A stretch of DNA of 64,000 nt, taken from assembly GCA_036924285.1 (NCBI GenBank), contig JAYKYS010000011.1, positions 1,984,001 through 2,048,000 on the forward strand, in the 5' to 3' direction. The translations under genes and the position numbers were made by a program. This stretch comes from Asterella californica. Taxonomy: Eukaryota > Streptophyta > Marchantiopsida > Marchantiales > Aytoniaceae. The notes beneath the pieces are model-generated. The model worked only from the letters and a program-made list of their open reading frames with translations. It ran no database searches and was not told where the DNA came from. The stretch's first letter is position 1. Each line of letters opens with the position of its first letter. Below are positions 22,341 through 35,989 of this stretch, piece after piece.

Positions 22341-25300
22341 CTTGATCGTGAGGTGTGGACAGAAGAATTTCAAGGAGATCTTGTGAGATTTTTCGTGCAC
22401 AGAACAGTGCAATTTCTTGATTGCAACTATAGTGGAGTCCGTATCTTTGACCATCGGAGAGAGCTCGACAAGAACAATTACCAAGTGTAGAAGTTCTGGA
22501 TGATGATTTTCCTGCAGGGAGGAAGAGGAGAAAATGTCTGATGTGTCCATTTTAAACGTAAAATTTTAAGGAGTGGAAAAAAGGATCGTACTAGGTGATT
22601 CATTACACAATGTAGCGATACGCTGACAGTTTCAGCATCGATGATTGGTCACATCCAGGACTGTGATAGATCCAAGAAAGCTTAGGATGCACTCACACGT
22701 CTGTTTCAATTAGGAACAGAAGCGCAGAGGTTGCAACTGTTGCAACAGTTCAACATTATGAAGAAGAAGTCGATGTGCATAAACGACTATGTGAACCTCG
22801 TCAAACAACTCCCAGATCAGTTATCTTCTCTCAAAGTCAAGATTGATCCCATTGTCTTGACCGGGGTCACATTGCATGGACTGCTTACTGAGTACAAGTA
22901 GTTTATCACTTCAATTTGGACCAAAGAACCCTTTCTGCAGTTTGATGAGCTTTATGATGTTAGAAGAGGAGGTGCGTCTATTGGAGAGTTCTATTTCAAG
23001 AATCTGTCTATTTTGTAAATTGACACATAACAGAAGTTGCACGTGCTATGTCGAACGAGAAAATCATGCTTAGATCTTACTGGACAAAAGCTGTTTCATG
23101 TGCGATTTATCTTATGAATCAGATGTCTACACTGGCAATCCACAGCTAGACATCAATGGAAGTCTTCACAAGCAGTAAGTTTGATTACTCTTTCTTTAAA
23201 GTTTTCGGATGTATCTATTGTGTGCACATACTTGATGAGAAACATAAGAAACGAGATCCAAAAGCAGATAGATGTATCTTCCTTGGATATACTTTTGATA
23301 TGAAAGGATATAGATGTTACAATCATTCGTCGAAGCAGTTTTATATCAATAGACATGTTGTCTTTGATGAACTACAGTCTTGGTTTGCTCTTACACTTGT
23401 CGTAGCCATCTTTGTATTTATTGTAGAACCAAGGAGTCCACTGTAGTACATCAGAGTAGTACGTTGAGTGGAGGATCTGGAGAAATCATTGATTCCATAA
23501 CAAAATCAGTTTCACATAGAGTTGTTAACGTTGGAATCCACATAGCACATCCTAGTGAGACTAGTGTAGTTTCTACACAAGACGAACGAGTGCTATTACA
23601 ACGTATGTTTGACTCGTCCAGATATGTGGATCTTCCACATCCCTTGGATACTTTGTCTCAGACCTTGACGTCTACGTCAAATCAGTTGCAAAGGGAGATG
23701 ACTGGTGCACCGATTATCTCTTGCGGATCTAAACGACCAAAGCATCCAGTGAGTAGGTATATGCGTGAAGGTTTTCTTGTTGCATACCATGCATATATGA
23801 CCAATGTTCTTCAGGAACAAGAACTGAGTTCACTTGAAGAGACGATGCACAAAGCTCAATGGATGAGTGCTAGGGAAGCCGAGATTGATGTGCTTCTCTC
23901 CAATAGACTTGGGAGTTGATGGACTTACCTGAGGGTAAAAAGGTGATTGGTTGTAGGTCAGAAGGTCAAGCACCACTCGGATGATAATGTGTGTTAGTAC
24001 AAGGTCAGATAGATAGCCAAAAAGCTATGCACAAAATGGAGTGGATTTTGATGAGACTTTTGCTCCTGTTACGAGAGGACTATTCGAACCGCAGTAGTAG
24101 TTGCGACTCAGAAAGGTTGAAAGATGCACCAGATGGACTTCAAGAACGTCTTCCTCAATGGTGATCTTAAGGAGGAGGTCTACATGAGCAACCTCCTGAT
24201 TATGAGGATCCTTGTTATGAGGATACACACTCTTCTCATGTGTATAAGTTACGAAAAGCTCTCTATTGTCTAAAACATGCACCAAGAGCATGGTATGCAA
24301 AGATCAATTCTTGCTTGCAATCTCTTGGTTTTCATCTATGTAGTTCAAACTCTACCTTGTATTCATTAAGAATATGAGATCGGATTGTGGTGATCATCAT
24401 CTATGTTGATGATTTGATAATTACCAGTAACTATAAGGAGCTTATTTCCCAAATCAAAGATCATTGAAATACGAGTTCGAGATGATAGACTTAGGAGAGC
24501 TCAAGTACTTCTCTGCTTAGAGATGAGAAGGATGTTTGGCTTGTACAGCGATAATATACTCTCAGCTTGACCGCAAACCCATTGTTACGCGATTAGAGCA
24601 AGGGATAAAGTTAAGAGCAGATGATGATGAGTTACTTGATGATCCCCGCATGTATAGACAGATGGTTGGGAGTGTTATCTACCTGACTATCACCAAACCA
24701 TACTTGAGCTATGTTGTTGGTTTGATCAGTCAATTTATGCTATCATCACGGAGATCACATTTGGAGGTTGTCAAGCTGATCCTCCGCTACATGAAATTCT
24801 TGATGTAGTACGGACTTCACTATCGATACGGTGGACCATTGTTGTTACAAGACTACACTGATACTGATTGACAAGGAGTACCAACAAGAGATCCACGTCA
24901 GATTACGCTTTTGGACTTGGAAGCACTACTGTAAGCTAGACTTCTAAGAAGCAACCTACTATTGCTTTGTTATCCACATAAGTAGAGTATCGAGGAGCAA
25001 CGAACATAACATGCGAATCGATTTGATTTTGACGTTTACTATCTGATATTGATGTGGAGTGTATATATCATGTTGTTGTATATATTGACAACATTAGCAA
25101 CATGAAGTTAGCTAGTAATCCTATTTTTCATGCTAGGACGAAGCACGTTGAGATGCACTATTATTTCATTAGAGAGAAGATCCTTGCAAGAGAGATTGAG
25201 CTCAGTTATGTGAGCACCAGGAGATCAGGTTGTTGATATCTTTACTAAGGCATTGCTTAGAGATAAGTTTGATGCTTTCAAACATTGTCCAGGAGTACAA

Positions 25301-25600
25301 GATGTAGAGTCGAGCTTGAAGAAGAATGTTCGATATAGTCCCAAGCTCTAGTAGATCGACGGCTAATACCAACCGAAATAGTTAAAGTTATTACATATAG
25401 TTAGTTAGAGGACTAACTCATCATTAAGATTTCTCTTGTACTCACCTCCACTATATATATGGAGAGGCGAAGCCAATCCTATCTCATTCCTTTTTATTTT
25501 CTTGTCTATGCATTCTCTCTTCTTGGTGTGTCTTCTTAGAAATATTGGTCTTTCTATATTTCTAGTACCTAATAGATCACAAAGGAGACACATGGCAAGC
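22341..25600 (+). mobile_element. Degenerate Ty1-copia retrotransposon
   Basis: Plus-strand pieces lie in copia order. A gag segment (about 22440-23010) has NYQV.KFWM, LQLLQQFN-like and TLHGLLTEYK blocks. The integrase C-terminal block (about 23130-23370) has FFKVFGCIYCVHI, a CIFLGY block and QFYINRHVVFDE. A linker follows. The reverse transcriptase (about 23900-24450) has QMDFKNVFLNGDL, KLRKALYCLKHAPRAWYAKI and the active-site block IIYVDDLI. The RNase H segment (24600-25260) has MYRQMVGSVIYLT and ends with a HYYFIREKI..IELSYV block. Stops and frameshifts occur throughout, and most of the zinc knuckle, protease and integrase core is deleted. An A/G-rich tract precedes TGTTCGATATAG at 25327, the likely start of the 3' LTR. 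I could not find a matching 5' LTR. Dead element. Confidence 0.85.
25327..25600 (+). repeat. Probable 3' LTR of the copia element (right end uncertain)
   Basis: It begins TGTT directly after a GAAGAAGAA purine tract, the usual position for a plant copia 3' LTR. A TATA-like CTATATATATGG lies near 25450, as expected for the LTR promoter. The terminal ..CA could not be fixed without a second LTR to compare. Confidence 0.5.
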
Positions 25601-25699
25601 AAGCCATTATATCTCCCAAACACACACACGCACTCTAAGCACACCACCCTTAGTCACCAAAGACTAGGAAAAGACATCACAAGATGCTAAATCTAAACT

Positions 25700-28290
25700 A
25701 AAAATAGAAATAATCTGAGTCTACCTTCTTGACTTTACCAGATGATACTCCAAAATAGCAACCACTAGCAAGTAGAAGTCTAATATGAATGATGCTGCTA
25801 CTTGTAACCTACAACTGATGCTGACCTCCGATACGTTGACTTTCGACTCTAAACCACATCCACATCTTGATCTGATGTTCTAGTGGGTGGAGGAAGATCA
25901 GAAGGGGCTGACCCTAATGATCATATCTCCTAGTGCTACACATATGATCAAAGGGTAGAGCGAGGTCTCTCTTTCCTACCTTAATCATGTCCTTGATTTC
26001 CTCTTGTAATCTGAAAATGCATAGCAAAGAGTCCTTCAATAATTGTCTTGATTCCTCTGATCTGCTCATCACCTCTTGAATCTTCTTCGTGGACTCAGAA
26101 GAAGCTTACAGTAGAGCCTCCAAACCTCTCTCCCTCTTGAGCTATACATGCTCCTTCATCTGTCGTGCCAACATAGTATTAAGAGAGACTATCTGCCCTA
26201 GTTGAATTCTCATCTCCTACACAACCTTTGTCTTAGCCTTGTCTGTTTTCTCTCTCTGCTGATAAGTTGCAACTCTGCTCCTCTCTGCTGATGTTCTTCT
26301 GCTTCTACGTCAGAAGGACCAAGCGCTCCAGGTCCTTCGTACGCTGACGCTATGTGTCTAGATCTATCACAAGAACAGTAATCTTCTTCTATAGTGACTA
26401 TTGGAGATCAACCTCCCTCTGCTCCAAGTGCTGAAGTACTATCGTCTCCACTCCCAAGCCTGTAGTGCTGATGCTCTCTCTCACTGCTATCTTCTGTAAC
26501 TCCTCCATGGCGGAGATTACCTCATGTTGTAGATAATCCTTCCACGATGCATAGCAAATCACAGGAGGTAGGGGGAAAAGGATGGAGGTCCGCTTACGAA
26601 CAGTGGGGGTAGTCATAAGAGTAAGAGTCCTACTGTTACCTTGTCCTTGGTGCTCCTCCGGGGTGTGTGAGGGGAACTCTCTCCAAGCTGGTAGAGTCTT
26701 GCAATAATCTCCGACTATTGCTGCTCTAAGTTAATTGGACAACAAATTCATGGAAAGCAGTGCACAAGCTCTTATATCCGGAGTCCAAGGTTGAGCGATG
26801 CTCTCTCGTCCTTGGAAAGTTCTAGTGAGTCCATCAGGATATCAAAGTCTAGGATCTCTTTGCTCAAAGTCGCAAGAGCTCTCAACCTCTCACTCATCAA
26901 GCAGCAAAGAAACAAAATATCTGTTTACTGTACAAAAGGATCCCGCAGCTTATGAATCCGCTCCTGGTTCACGCCTCTACCCCTAACTCTTTTCCTGTTG
27001 AACTTCCAGCCACCGTCAATCTGTTATTCCCTTGAGATCCAATTACCTCTGGGCATCAAATGCATGTATATCAATCTCTGGTGAATCCATCGAGACGGAG
27101 AACTCTTTACAAGCTCTATTTAAATCAACAACGAATCTAAGAGCGCCAGAGATTCTTTCAACAATGCCCACAAAGTTATGATACTCAAGACAGAACTGAG
27201 AAATTACATTTCCTCTGAAGTTCTATATCCTGGATCCAGCTCACGTCCCTGACACGGCCAATTTCTCCCTCATACTACTCTACTCAAGCTCAACCTTCCC
27301 AATGTTTGAAAAAAACAATTATTGTTCCATCCGAGCATGAATCAACTCCGGAGCTATGGCAACAATGTGTATCCAACATTTTCTTCTCTTGCTTCTAAGA
27401 AAAATCCTGTCGAGAAATTCGTTCCAGATGACCTCAATTCAAATGTGTACTTCCTTTAAGCGATCACATTCCCTCCTTGAGCTACAGTTTGCGTGAACTG
27501 AATCACTCGCGGTGGAATCCAAATAGTCAAGTTCAGAAATTAGAGGGGACGGTTGTAATATGCCATGTGGCCAGTTGGAACCACTTATCCCTCCTTGTAT
27601 TTCAAAGAGAAAGTTTGCACTTCCTTGAGAAATAACCACCCGCCAAACACTTGACCTTCTGCTTCATGGTAGGTATCAGTTTCTTGATGGATGGAATAGT
27701 GAGTAAATCTACCTATCCTCCACTCTAACTCTGCTGGTGGGGTCTTTAGTCCGAACCTTTGACAGATCCTTCACGTGTAAAGCAATCTTCCTCTTTCACT
27801 CGCAGTGTATTGTTCTTCAGCCTGAAGAGTAGGTTAATCAGGAGGAAGAGGCACGTATAGTTGATTTTTAGAAACAAGAAGATAAAGGCTACTACTGAGC
27901 TCTTACTTCTCTGATAATAACTCTAATATCTGTTTCCATCCGCTAGTGATATTTTCCTTTCCTTCGATATTTTCCTCTCCTAGGCTAGAGAATAATTATT
28001 TCAGAGTTCCTTACTCAGGAGTTATTACAGAGGAATCTTTTGATCATCGAGAGTATCTCTACATTATATTATCTCTATCGGTTTAATTACATAATTTTGA
28101 GTATGTATATTATCAATCATAGATATCGATGTCATATAATCACTTTGGACTCTTTTGGTATATTTATATTTTAAGCTTTCAATGTTTGATTAGAAGTTTA
28201 CATATCTCTTTTGATATCCAAGATTTAGTCCACATCTCTCGACCATCGAGAGAGACTTAGACATCTAAATCTTCTCCTTCTCTTTATCGT
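25700..28290 (-). other. Non-genic; degenerate coiled-coil coding remnant on minus
   Basis: Between about 25950 and 26640 the minus strand reads, across several stops, as a charged coiled-coil-like sequence (pieces such as SESTKKIQEVMSRSEESRQL and FRLQEEIKDMIKVGKRD). The composition suggests a once-coding region, perhaps a structural gene of a retroelement, but I recognise no family. The remainder to 28290 shows nothing I can support. Confidence 0.3.
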
Positions 28291-28339
28291 ATCAGATTTT
28301 GCGTGAAGGTTGTTCAAGAAAACATGAGATACCTGGATG

Positions 28340-31300
28340 TGGAAATATTGTGTGTTGAATAGAGACAAAAAAGAGAAAAACAACCACGAGAACAAGCTTC
28401 GTAAGATATACCAACTCTCACTTTATATACAGTCTTGTTTCTTTTTCTCTAAGAACACAAAACTGAGAAACAGACATGAGTGGTGTGTAATCTGCACCCA
28501 ACCTTCTAAAACAAGTCTCTGAATCTCAACCTAGACCTAAAACTATCGAGGCGTAGTTCAAAGTGAAGGAAACATCTCTTTGCTAACAAAAAGCTTTGCA
28601 CCAATATCGCACGATTCAAACCCAAGTCCAAACAACATCTATGTATAAGCCCTTAGCTAAACTAGCTATCACAAGTTGTACATAACCAACTAGAACTCTA
28701 ACACATCCAAAAAGATGAAAATCGTAGTGAAGAAATCAAAGAAAATCTATCTGAGAACTTCATCTTTTTGCCGAACAATCTTCATATATTGATAGAGTCT
28801 TCCACTTTGACTACGTTGGATCTAACAACTCTCGGATCCGACTCCTGAGATATCTCTGATTTTTGGTCGCAGGCGACAGAACCTCCAAAAACTTCTCTTT
28901 GTGGTTTAAAATCACGTACATCTGTAAAACTGATCGTTGTCGTAGGATGTGAAGTGTGGTCCGGGAATACATGAGATATATGTATGTGGAGAGATATGGA
29001 AAGATTGTGGACCTATTCGATAAAAGTCTAGTGTCATCACTACCAATCTATCAGGGTTTATCTCGGATTCTACTGATCTAACCTGATCTTAAGTGTAACG
29101 CATGTGAATCGCATAACACGACTTGGAGATCAGTCTTACTCTAAGTATAAGAAAGATTCATACACGATAAATGTATGCTTTAGATCACAAAGGGTTTTCA
29201 AACAATATTTTACCTCTTCACTATTTCTCCTCGACAAAACTACCTAAGTGCTCAACTCTAACCTTCTACTGTTCGTTAATACGAGCTTCATTCAAGAAGA
29301 ACCTCACGACAAAGGATAACCTACTATACAAGCTTCTCAACAAAGTAAGACATGCACGTAGCAAACAGCCAAAGAGCTCGAGGCGTGATGCCGAAGATAA
29401 CAGTATCTCGTAGTTAGGGATTTCCAATCAGCGACTTTGACTTCTTTTGCTTCCATAATACATTCTCCAACCACGTGGTAGAACCTCCTCTGGGAATACA
29501 AGACGCCTTTATTGATCACGATCCTCGTACCAACTTCACAATATAGCTTCTTTGCCTCCCTTGCAGCACCTCCAAGATGATTCACCTCCAAACCCCAAGT
29601 CGTTTGGTCAAAGCCAACCAAGTAGCAGGAGTCACCATTCTTCTCGAAACTCGTCATTTTGTAAATTGAACTTCCGCGACCTCTTGCTCTCAACTCAAAC
29701 TTCCAAATGGGCCCAAACTTCACAAGAAATTCCCCCCGACCCCTGACTACTACCCTCTGAAATTTTGCTTCAGATCTCAAACCAATTGCCCGAAACAGAC
29801 CAAGTCTTTTGTCTGTGTTAACTTATGAGTTTTACAGATCTCGGTGGCTAAAATCCACGACCTCAACACTTGCTCTCAACCAAACGAGCTGAAATTTCAC
29901 ATGCAGTAGGCTGATAGGGTACACCTCAATCCTAGAAAGTTTCACTCAAAGATTCGACTTCATGCTCAAGAAACTCTATCCTTAGATTCAAGCAAAATGG
30001 CTTTATTTCTACATTGTCACTGTTACAGTTAACTTCCATCGATCATTTTGAGATCAAAACTAACCCAACCGTAGAACTATTTTACATCAGTGCAACCCGC
30101 ACCGCATCAGCTATCCAATCCCCTTAACAAAACCAAAAGATCATCTCTCAAATTCTCGAGAAACTCAGAAATGTTACTCTGGGTATCAATTCGACCCCAC
30201 TGACTTTGAACGATTGTAACTCTCGACTCAACGCTCCAAATCAATTGATCAATCCCTCCAGATTGTAGCCCGGCTCAAGAGCTTTCCAACGATATCTCAC
30301 AATCTGCGAATGACCCTAGGAAGACCTGCAAAATCTCAAAACCGTCTCTACAACTTGAATAAACTTGATTGGTTAAAAATAGACCAATGAGAAAGAAGAT
30401 TGGAGATCATCTTATCTCCTACTTGGCACAAAAGATCGACTTGTAACCCTAAACACTCTCCACACCTCCAAGCTTGAGCTGAAATACTTTGGATCCTAAC
30501 CTTAACATAGGTTCCAAAGTATGCCCGACGATAGAGATAACAATGACATGAAATACACGAAATTCAATACAAAGTCAAGATAATGACCTTGAATTGATCT
30601 ACGATGAAAGGTACCACGACATGGGGAAGCCATCACTTGATTACAATACTCCTCAACCAAGTTCCTCGTGATTCACACACAATGATTGATCTTCCTCTGA
30701 CAGTGACATCAGACATCGACCCAGACGTTGAAAGAGACGTTGACCAGAAAGTTTAAGTCCATTCGTCCTGTGAGTATGATGTACACAGTCATGTCACAAT
30801 TCTCTCCAGATGTGACGATCGACAAGATCACCGGAACAGACAAGTCCATCATCCTTCTCATGAACTCATCACGGAAGTAGACAACGAACCACTGTCGAAA
30901 GTGATCTCGATGGAAGCTTGATATGGAACTGATTCATGGAAGATCTAGAACTCGAATCAACCCTCTGTCCATGAGTACAACTCTCGCTGCTCTTTATCCT
31001 CCATGTAAAATACTAGGAAACACTCAAGAAACACCATGCAAGAAAGAATGCCCCCACGAACTCTCAACCCTCTATCTTATACATATATTTGACAACAAGA
31101 GCCACTCACGCAAACGTCCACGGATCACTGAGCTGGCACGTTTCATTATCGTGCGATCTCACAGCCTCGTGACGTGGCATCTAATATGTTGTCAAGTGAG
31201 TTACATGAAAAGATTCACGAAACATAGAAAACAACACAATAGAAGTTCTACACTATATTCACATATGAGTTCTGTCATAATCTAAGATCCGTCTTCTCTG

Positions 31301-31737
31301 GTAGATAGATTTGACTACTCTGAATCCAACGAGACAAGTTGTTTGGAGTTCTCTTTTGCAAAACCGCTCAAGAAATTTGATCACAAAAAGCAAAAAACTG
31401 ACGTACATCGTTCTCCTGTAGCTCAACTTCACTCACCATGCACAACACAACAATCTGATCTATGTACAATCTTCTCCTATGCGTAAATAAGAACTCATTG
31501 ATCGCATAAGCATCAACAACGATGAGTTTGACTCGTCGATCAAAAAGAACAACCCAACTTCAGATCGCAGATAAACAAAAATCGGATGGAAGCGTCTCCA
31601 TAGGAGTCAATTTCTCTCACATCTCTCAAATCGCTCAATGAAACTTCGTTATCGTCTTCAATTTCTTGAAGAACTCGGTGTTTTGATCTCGATGGATCCA
31701 AGGACAGCAAGTTTAGACTATGGAACGGTTTGAACGG
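28340..31737 (+). mobile_element. Dispersed repeat, locus A, interrupted by an insertion
   Basis: Two blocks, 28545-28940 and 31285-31737, align in order and in the same orientation with the continuous segment 48072-48940. The intervening ~2.35 kb (about 28940-31285) is absent there, so it looks like an insertion into an older repeat copy. 28340-28545 also matches, inverted, the segment 50120-50300. No gag or pol was found, only short decayed frames, so the repeat is probably a non-autonomous or badly decayed LTR-type family. Confidence 0.65.
28940..31285 (+). mobile_element. Nested insertion within repeat locus A
   Basis: This segment is missing at the equivalent point of the second copy (48475-48495). 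Its part 29335-30160 aligns in direct orientation with 50915-51620 (shared blocks include GACATGCACG/GGCATGCACA, CGTGATGCCGAAGA, and AACCAAACGAGCTGAAATTTC), so it belongs to another dispersed family. Exact ends and target duplication were not resolved. Frames inside, such as 29337-29780 on minus, show no domain I know. Confidence 0.5.
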
Positions 31738-33109
31738 TGTCGGAGTGTGATCCGTCTACCTAGGAAAGCACCGGGCTTCTGGCTGTGGTTGTTTACTCAA
31801 GAGGTAGGCCTTTCAAGTTACAACAGGGCGGTATAAGCACTCACACAGGTGTTTAGGATCCTCTGAGATGTTCAGAAAGTGAAATTCAGGTCTAACTAGT
31901 AGTAATATGATCAGATGGTGAACTTTAACACTCAAGGAGAGGAAAACTAAGATGGTTCTGACTTCAAAAACTCTCCTACATGTAAAAGAGGCCCTACTGA
32001 GCACACACACAAAGTTTCAGCCTGAGATCGAATTCTAGCACTGAGATATGGACAGAAACATCTTGACTGAGGAAATTATGGCAATTTCTGACACCCAGAT
32101 GGCTATTTCGACCTAGAATAGAAAATTGGCTCGATCACTTTCAAAGATTCTTACAGGATTTGGAGCATACAGGATGCTGAACACCCTTGTGAAGTTGGGT
32201 CTCCTGATTGTATACAGTTCTCTAGATCTCGTTCTCTGAAGTTGCTGCTCTAGATTGAGAGTTTTTCAAACCCCCTCTGCATCAGTGGTCGCCCTGAATT
32301 ACTCAATCACTCAAATGACATGAAACTTTTTAGACAGTCGTAGTCCAGCTGACAATGAACGCAACCACGCAGGTTTGAAGCGAGTATCTCTTTTCTGCTG
32401 AAATTGATACTCAACCCCGAAATCAACAAAAGTAACGCAGTTTCAACTCAATCCGAACTTCAATTTGACGTAACTCCTTCTTTATTGCTCCAAATCGATC
32501 AAGAATTTCACTGACAATGACTTGCACGACGAGCTCTACCTTGCTGTGTTCTCAGATTTCAGAATGCCTTCACCAAATTCTCGAACTCTCCTTTAGACCT
32601 CTGTTTCTAAATTTAGAGTTTTATAAAAGACAAAAACAGACCAACAGGAGTTCATAGCTCCACTTGGTTGTCCTTTTGTGCCTTAAACCATGTGGTAACT
32701 TAATTCCACTCGTAGGCTACCACGTCAAGTTCCCTAACGTACCAGCGTAAATCTTAAACTACCTAAAACGACACGCAATCCTGAAAGTAAACTTAAACTA
32801 GCTAAAAAACGTGCATGGGCAACACGTAAGTACAACTCATGAGCTTAAACCCTATCAACATGGTAAATCTAAGTTATGTACATTGAACATCATAGACAAG
32901 TAAGAAGTCACTTGCACAAGTGCACAAATGCTTGAACAAGATAACTAGCATATTATCAGCCTACTAGGACTCAAAATAGTATTAACACCGTATGCAAAGA
33001 TGTCAAACATATACATAAACGACTAGAAATAATATGAGCTAACTTCTAGAACTACTAAACTCAAGTGTCGGAGTAGAAATGTAACATGTAGCCGCCAAGT
33101 AGCGCGACA
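31738..33109. mobile_element. Insertion of 1,372 bp with TG..CA ends and target duplication, solo-LTR-like
   Basis: Begins TGTCGGAG and ends GCGCGACA, giving 5-bp inverted ends TGTCG/CGACA with TG..CA termini. It is flanked by ACGG on both sides (31734-31737 and 33110-33113; AACGG if the last A is counted in the duplication). The homologous copy at about 48931-48950 reads CGAACGGTCCAAC with no insertion, which acts as the empty site. No pol is present, which fits a solo LTR or a non-autonomous element. Confidence 0.7.
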
Positions 33110-34375
33110 ACGGTCCAACTATCCTTCGCATGTAAGTGAAGCTAACACTTGAGTATTATTTTTAGTTTATTTTAGAATAAATTCTAAAGTGAAGAGATTC
33201 TAAGAAAAAATTAATAATTATTATATTATTAAAAGTTGTAAAACTAATGCTTATTTCAGAATCTAGACTCTTTAATTATCAGAAGATCTCATTATTTTTG
33301 TATAACTATATTTTTCCATTTTATATTAATTTAAATTTAAAACGCTATTTTATATTATGTAAATAAATAAATTTTGAAACAGAATACTATTTATTCAACG
33401 TTCTCAAAAAATTAAGATTATTCTGATATAAATTTTCTAAAATAAATTATTGTTTATTAATCGTCAGAAGCAAGTGGTTTTAGACTTTTGTGATCCTCCG
33501 TGTTAAGACCCGGTTGAGGTGTAGGCAATTGGAAGGTATTTTATTTGTCTGATCTATGTGTAATTACTAATTACATTTAATAGTGCTAGTTAGGTACTTG
33601 AGTGTACACCTACTCAATACTTCCATTTGTTTTTGTGATTTTTGTTCGGGGGAATTACCTCTAATTTACTTTATGGTTGCCAGTCTAGCTGTACTAATGT
33701 TGCTTTTATTATTTCTGGATGTTTAATGGTTTATTTTTCAGATGAAGCATACTGGTTCTTTAGTTTAATTCTTGTTATTTCGTAGATAACTCGCTTCTCA
33801 TGCACTCTACAGTTGTCCTTACTGATCTGCATTAGTATATTCATATAATTAAATATGTCAGCACCGCATATTGTTCATGTCTTCATACCTTCGGAGAACC
33901 ACCTCTGGAAAAAAATGGAACCATCTCTAATCTGTCTACCTTTGTCATATACACAAAGTTAGTGCGCATTTTCACCACTTTCACCAAGGTTGCATATGCG
34001 CTGTATATGCCCCTAACCCCAGTTGAGTTCAAGTATTACAGCATTTTTGCATTTCCTGAACATATTATTTTTTTTCACAACCAATCAGATGTTTTCTTGG
34101 AATAAGTCCTTTCAATTACTCTAACTCTGTTTTAATTTTTCAATTACCCCTCTAAGTCCTCTGCAATTTTTCTCTGACGTCAAATGACACCTCACTAATC
34201 ATTTCAGTTTATTTTCAGATTAATTAAATTCCAAGACACCCCTCCGAGGAGATACAATATTTTTTTTTTCATTATAGCTCTACCTGCCTGCACAGAGGCT
34301 CGAACCCCCACCATCTCATCCCTAGGCCCAGCTCGTTTCCAACGCACTACACACAGTTCCAGTTATATACAGAGA

Positions 34376-34460
34376 GATATGGTATATTCTCTATTTCTGG
34401 AAAACAGTAGGGTTTCCGGAGATATAGTGTATTATCTATTTTTGGAAAACAGTAGGATTA
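34376..34460 (+). repeat. Two-copy tandem repeat of about 43 bp
   Basis: GATATGGTATATTCTCTATT..GGAAAACAGTAGGG is followed directly by GATATAGTGTATTATCTATT..GGAAAACAGTAGGA. Two imperfect copies, non-coding. Confidence 0.65.
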
Positions 34461-35500
34461 ACCCCTTGATTTTTGGTTGTCGTTTTCCTTTCAGTTTGCA
34501 GAAGTACGCTTTGCATGTATATTCACCACTCTTTGTTACTTACCTGGTATTTCTTTGGATAAAGACTATGGGGGGTTTCTAAAGTGTGTTGGCGAAGTTA
34601 TTATTTCTTTAGAAACTGCTTTTCCGATGTACCCAAATCTACTCGTGCTTTGATATGTGTCATTCCTTCCAAATCTACATCTTCTTTAACTCTAACCATT
34701 TCACTTTCATTTGCTAGTCCACCCAAATATGTGTTATCCCATATATATTACTCAATAGATGAGTGTGTAAATGATAAATCATAGGGCGATGAATCTAGGA
34801 GAGCTAAGAAACACATAGCACAAAACAGAAACGATCAAAGAGAAAGAGAAAACGAGAATAACAAAAACTGATGGGAACAATAATAGTCAAATGACAGTGC
34901 GAACAAACAAAAGATGAAGAAAGAAGACCAGAGACGACCAAGTGAATGATATAAAGACCTTGTGGAGAGTAATAGCACTTGCTGTAAGATGTTACGCATA
35001 GCATAGGATTTGCCAAGGAGATGATATCGTGTTTTGGCTCAAAGTTACAAGCGTCGTGGAGTGCAGACTCTGATATACTAAACAGTGAGGAATAAACTAC
35101 CATGAGTAAATAGCCAGACTGAGTAAGCAATTTAGTAAAAGAAGAGAACCACTCTCTATTGTACGTTGTCAAAGCATGGGCCCATGAGTATTTATGTATT
35201 TCTATTTAGAAGCTTTAGTTGTAGAGTTCCAAAGTGGAGTCCATTCTTTCCATCAAGATTCATAAATACATTCTTTATCTTTAGAGAAAGTGAAGATCTG
35301 AACCTCAAGAAGCGCAGGTAAGAAAGTAACATATATTGTGACCTTGTCCATCACATTATTACGAGAGATGGATTTTGACCAGGAATCAAACATATAGATA
35401 TATGGATGTGAGTGGAGTGTTTTGTCAGCTAGCTAAGTCCATCAAGTGTCTTTAAACAAAATGAAAAACTGACTAGACCTAAAAGTGAAATTAAAAAGAG

Positions 35501-35597
35501 AACCTTAACCCTTCCAAACTGAAAGGTTGATACAGAAATTAAAGAACCTGCATATTTCTCCTCTTCCGAACTTGGAAGAGGTGAATATGTATCAAAA
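35501..35597 (+). repeat. Short hairpin element, copy d
   Basis: Aligns with 13595-13690. Hairpin CCTCTTCC (35560-35567) pairs perfectly with GGAAGAGG (35574-35581) around GAACTT, followed by TGAATATGTAT. Confidence 0.55.
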
Positions 35598-35989
35598 GTG
35601 CATTTCTGCAAAAAATAAAGAACAAGACAAGCAATAAAATTTGTAAAATTCACTAGAGGATTCGTTCTAAGATTATTTTACAGTCTCTTTTATCATATTA
35701 ATATATTTAATTTAGATATGTGAAATATATGTATTATTTGTATCACAGAATTGGAATATTCGAAACTGCTATGACAAAGACAGCTTGGATAAGTGTGAAC
35801 TGTGACTACGAACCCAAAACGTCAAAAGAATTGGGCCAATGAATCCGGAAGAACTGTAAGCTTTTTTTTTAAGTATCAAGTTACAACTTCAAGGAAACAC
35901 ACGTACAATTAAAAAACAGTCTTAACCCATAACCTTAACATGGAAAGATATACTCTGGAGAGTATAAGTGCAAAGATGCAAATGCTTTC

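Noticed and set aside
34804..35172. Minus-strand frame of 122 codons rich in Phe, Ser and Cys
   Set aside because: It looks like a membrane protein by composition only. There is no family motif, and it sits in AT-rich transposon-laden DNA.
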